Source: CAZKBP01 sp964551015 (GTDB taxonomy: Bacteria > Bacteroidota > Bacteroidia > Cytophagales > Microscillaceae). From it: a stretch of DNA of 64,000 nt. The notes under the pieces are model-generated. The model ran no database searches and had not been told where the DNA came from. It saw nothing but the letters and a program-made list of their open reading frames with translations. Shown here piece after piece: positions 62,366-64,000 of this stretch (position 1 is the first letter of the stretch; the number at the start of each line of letters is the position of its first letter). Made by a program: the position numbers and the translations under genes. The DNA lies in contig CAZKBP010000034.1 in NCBI GenBank assembly GCA_964551015.1, forward strand, positions 5,132 to 69,131, written 5' to 3'.

Positions 62366-62457
62366 CGTGAATAAATCAAGACTTCTGGTTTGACGCGATG
62401 TGAGATGGAAATCTCAGCAGAGTGGGATGACCATTTCGTACTGAAATTAGCTCACGG

Positions 62458-63591
62458 CTAAGTCTGTTCAGGGAGCTTATCGTTTGTCAGCTGTTTTAGT
62501 CCAAATAAAGGTCTTAATACTCTTATGCGCTTTATGGTAAGTTCATAAAGCAACCAGCAAAATAGGTAAGTTCCTATTAATAAGATCAGAAACTTCCAAT
62601 AATTAGCGATCGTACTGTTCATCAAGAAGAAGCCTATTATAATAGTAATAGTCTGATGCAGTATATAAAAAGGATAAACAGCTTGGTTTCTGTATTTCAG
62701 AACTCGACTTTCTTTGTTCATAAATGAACTGGAAAAACCAAAGATGACCAGAATCCAGCTCCAACGGTTTAAAGTAGCAAATAAAGGAATCCAAAAAATG
62801 CTCGGGTAATTCTCCCACATCCAAAGCATTACCGGAAACGAAATTAAACCTATGAAGAGTGCATAGTTCTTCACTTTCTCAGCCGCATTCCAAAAATCTT
62901 CTTTCATACAAATAAGCATGTATCCGCTCAGGAAGCAAAGGAAATAATGGGCGAGCGCATACCAATCACCCCACAATGCATGAGTTATGGGATAATAAGG
63001 TTCTAAATAAACCTCCACAAGAAATAGAGGAAGGATAAAAATATATAGTCCTAAAGATGATTTTTTCACTAATCTTCTCAGCCAAAGAACGAGTGGATTA
63101 GACTCTTGGCGCAAGCTTATCAAGAGGGGAACCGCCACCAAGGTAACTATCAATAGATACGGAAGGAACCATAAATGTCCCCAGCTAAAATTGCCTTCTG
63201 GGTAAATCCCATCAAAAAAATCAGGGTAGAAGTCGAAGAATGAAGCATAGGAGAAGCCTTCCGAAACGCGGACAAGGTAAATCTGAGGAGAAACAATAAA
63301 CAACGTTCCAAAAAGTAAAGGAATAAAAAGTCGTTTAAAACGCTCCTTAATAAACTGAAATGAGTTTTTTCGGGATAAAGCAAACCAAGTTCCTATTCCT
63401 GATATTAAAAAAAGGATAGACAGACGCCAACGGTTGACAAAAATCATTGGCCATTTAATCCATTCAATAACTTCATTATTCTTAATCTCCCAATCCCAAG
63501 GCACGAAGAACATACCAATATGATAAATGATTAAGATATCAAAAACAATGACCCTTATCCAATCAATATCGTACCTCCTTTGAAGACTCAT
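62458..63591 (-). CDS. acyltransferase 3 family integral membrane protein
   Basis: Seen: RRYDIDWIRVIVFDILIIYHIGMFF at the N-terminus with the family His, RWRLSILFLISGIGTWFALSRKNSFQFIKERFKRLFIPLLFGTLF, WGHLWFLPYLL, and about ten transmembrane helices; 377 aa, complete. Family knowledge: these transfer acyl groups to envelope glycans or small molecules (OpgC/OafA relatives). It stands alone on the minus strand between two identical palindromes. A TAGATTTG -7-like box lies about 27 bp before the ATG. Confidence 0.92.
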   Translation of the reverse strand: MSLQRRYDIDWIRVIVFDILIIYHIGMFFVPWDWEIKNNEVIEWIKWPMIFVNRWRLSILFLISGIGTWFALSRKNSFQFIKERFKRLFIPLLFGTLFIVSPQIYLVRVSEGFSYASFFDFYPDFFDGIYPEGNFSWGHLWFLPYLLIVTLVAVPLLISLRQESNPLVLWLRRLVKKSSLGLYIFILPLFLVEVYLEPYYPITHALWGDWYALAHYFLCFLSGYMLICMKEDFWNAAEKVKNYALFIGLISFPVMLWMWENYPSIFWIPLFATLNRWSWILVIFGFSSSFMNKESRVLKYRNQAVYPFYILHQTITIIIGFFLMNSTIANYWKFLILLIGTYLFCWLLYELTIKRIRVLRPLFGLKQLTNDKLPEQT

Positions 63592-63617
63592 TTTTATAAA
63601 AGGTTTATGGGTAAATT

Positions 63618-63625
63618 CAAATCTA
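63618..63625 (-). promoter_or_regulatory. -7-like box of the acyltransferase gene
   Basis: On the minus strand TAGATTTG (63625-63618) matches TAnnTTTG, 26 bp before the start codon. No clear TTTG at -33. Confidence 0.4.
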
Positions 63626-63652
63626 CCTGATAGAAGGGGAAAAAACTAACTG

Positions 63653-63674
63653 TGCGAAGTTTCCCAACTTCGCA
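63653..63674. repeat. REP-like palindrome, copy 2
   Basis: Identical in all 22 bases to the element at 62344-62365. The following bases GAGGTTGGGAAAC repeat the complement of its centre, so this copy can also fold in a second way. Confidence 0.8.
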
Positions 63675-63754
63675 GAGGTTGGGAAACGAAACTTTTAAGG
63701 ACAAAATAAACGAATGTTGTATATTGGGGTGTTGTAGCCAATTAAAATAAAACT

Positions 63755-64000
63755 ATGGACAAAGCATTACAAACTATGATCGACAACATGCCTGAGAAGA
63801 CAGGCAAGTCACTTGACGAATGGAAGGTAATATTGAGAGAGAAGTCTTTTACCAAACATTCTGAAGGAGTTAAGTTTCTGAAATCAGAGCACGGTGTTAC
63901 TCACGGGTTTGCAAACACCATTGTTTCTTTATCAAAAGAAGAAGACTGTTACTACCGAATACAAGTGTACCAGTTATGCTGGTTAAAAGTGTACCATACG
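63755..64000 (+). pseudogene. DUF4287 gene, apparently interrupted near the window edge
   Basis: Seen: MDKALQTMIDNMPEKTGKSLDEWKVILREKSFTKHSEGVKFLKSEHGVTHGFANTIVSLSKE matches the DUF4287 domain (normally a short cytoplasmic protein, function unknown). After SKEED (about residue 64) the reading becomes CYYRIQVYQLCWLKVYHT, unlike the family, and the DNA contains repeated AAGTGTACCA. The frame is open to the window end. Interruption by an insertion-sequence end is inferred. Confidence 0.65.
63947..64000. mobile_element. possible insertion-sequence end (IS21-like)
   Basis: DUF4287 similarity stops at about 63946, where TGTTACTACC begins. Two copies of AAGTGTACCA follow (63964 and 63988 regions), spaced by 24 bp. 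IS21-family ends start with TG(T) and hold several internal repeats. No transposase is inside the window, so this is inference. Confidence 0.4.

Overview
The window looks like chromosomal DNA of a free-living, probably marine or aquatic member of the Bacteroidota (Cytophagia/Saprospiria-like). The reasons are a SusC/SusD pair, several type IX secretion (T9SS) C-terminal sorting domains, lipoproteins whose mature N-terminus is Cys followed by acidic residues, Bacteroidota-type promoters (TTTG, about 20 bp, TAnnTTTG), weak Shine-Dalgarno sequences, and families typical of the phylum (DUF4783, AsmA-like, TSP3-OmpA, HisKA_2 kinases with TPR repeats). Species cannot be told from the sequence. No rRNA, tRNA, CRISPR array or complete transposase was seen.

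Layout. 0-1.9 kb: CocE/S15-type hydrolase, open at the left edge. 1.9-3.8 kb: T9SS cargo with an S74 tail-fibre chaperone domain. 4.0-14.3 kb (minus strand): a six-gene array read as SGNH hydrolase, DASS carboxylate transporter, SusC, SusD, lamin-tail lipoprotein, surface alpha/beta-hydrolase lipoprotein, ending in a strong terminator. A divergent membrane-anchored HTH protein at 14.4 kb is a candidate regulator. 15.7-24.7 kb: small accessory genes (DUF5655, two SnoaL-like proteins plus a SnoaL pseudogene, an SDR with a degenerate active site divergent from an HxlR regulator, a TPR histidine kinase with an AraC-type response regulator, an ABM protein, a PepSY remnant, DUF2306). 24.8-29.6 kb: MacB/FtsX permease, unknown protein, TetR regulator, DUF3365 haem lipoprotein. 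29.7-32.6 kb: split NAD(P) transhydrogenase pntAA-pntAB-pntB. 32.7-45.8 kb: mainly envelope and housekeeping genes (MsrB, OmpA/TSP3, DsbD, DUF4783, LTD T9SS protein, LpxL-like acyltransferase, AsmA-like, steroid-reductase-like DUF1295, cyclophilin, fatty acid desaturase). 45.9-47.2 kb: small secreted protein divergent from a TetR regulator, with a large perfect inverted repeat between them. 48.0-61.5 kb: two paralogous giant T9SS surface proteins (2017 and about 2353 aa) built from the same ordered set of Cys-containing beta modules. 61.6-64.0 kb: a plastic right end with a truncated Uma2 gene, a degenerate minisatellite, an acyltransferase flanked by identical palindromes, and a DUF4287 gene apparently interrupted by an insertion-sequence end at the window edge.

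Functional themes. The 4-14 kb array reads as a capture-cleave-import system: surface hydrolase and lamin-tail lipoproteins, SusCD outer-membrane import, a periplasmic SGNH hydrolase, and a sodium/carboxylate symporter. An ester-linked carboxylate substrate fits, but this is inference. The giant paralogs are probably adhesin or matrix proteins that arose by duplication and then diverged by domain insertion.
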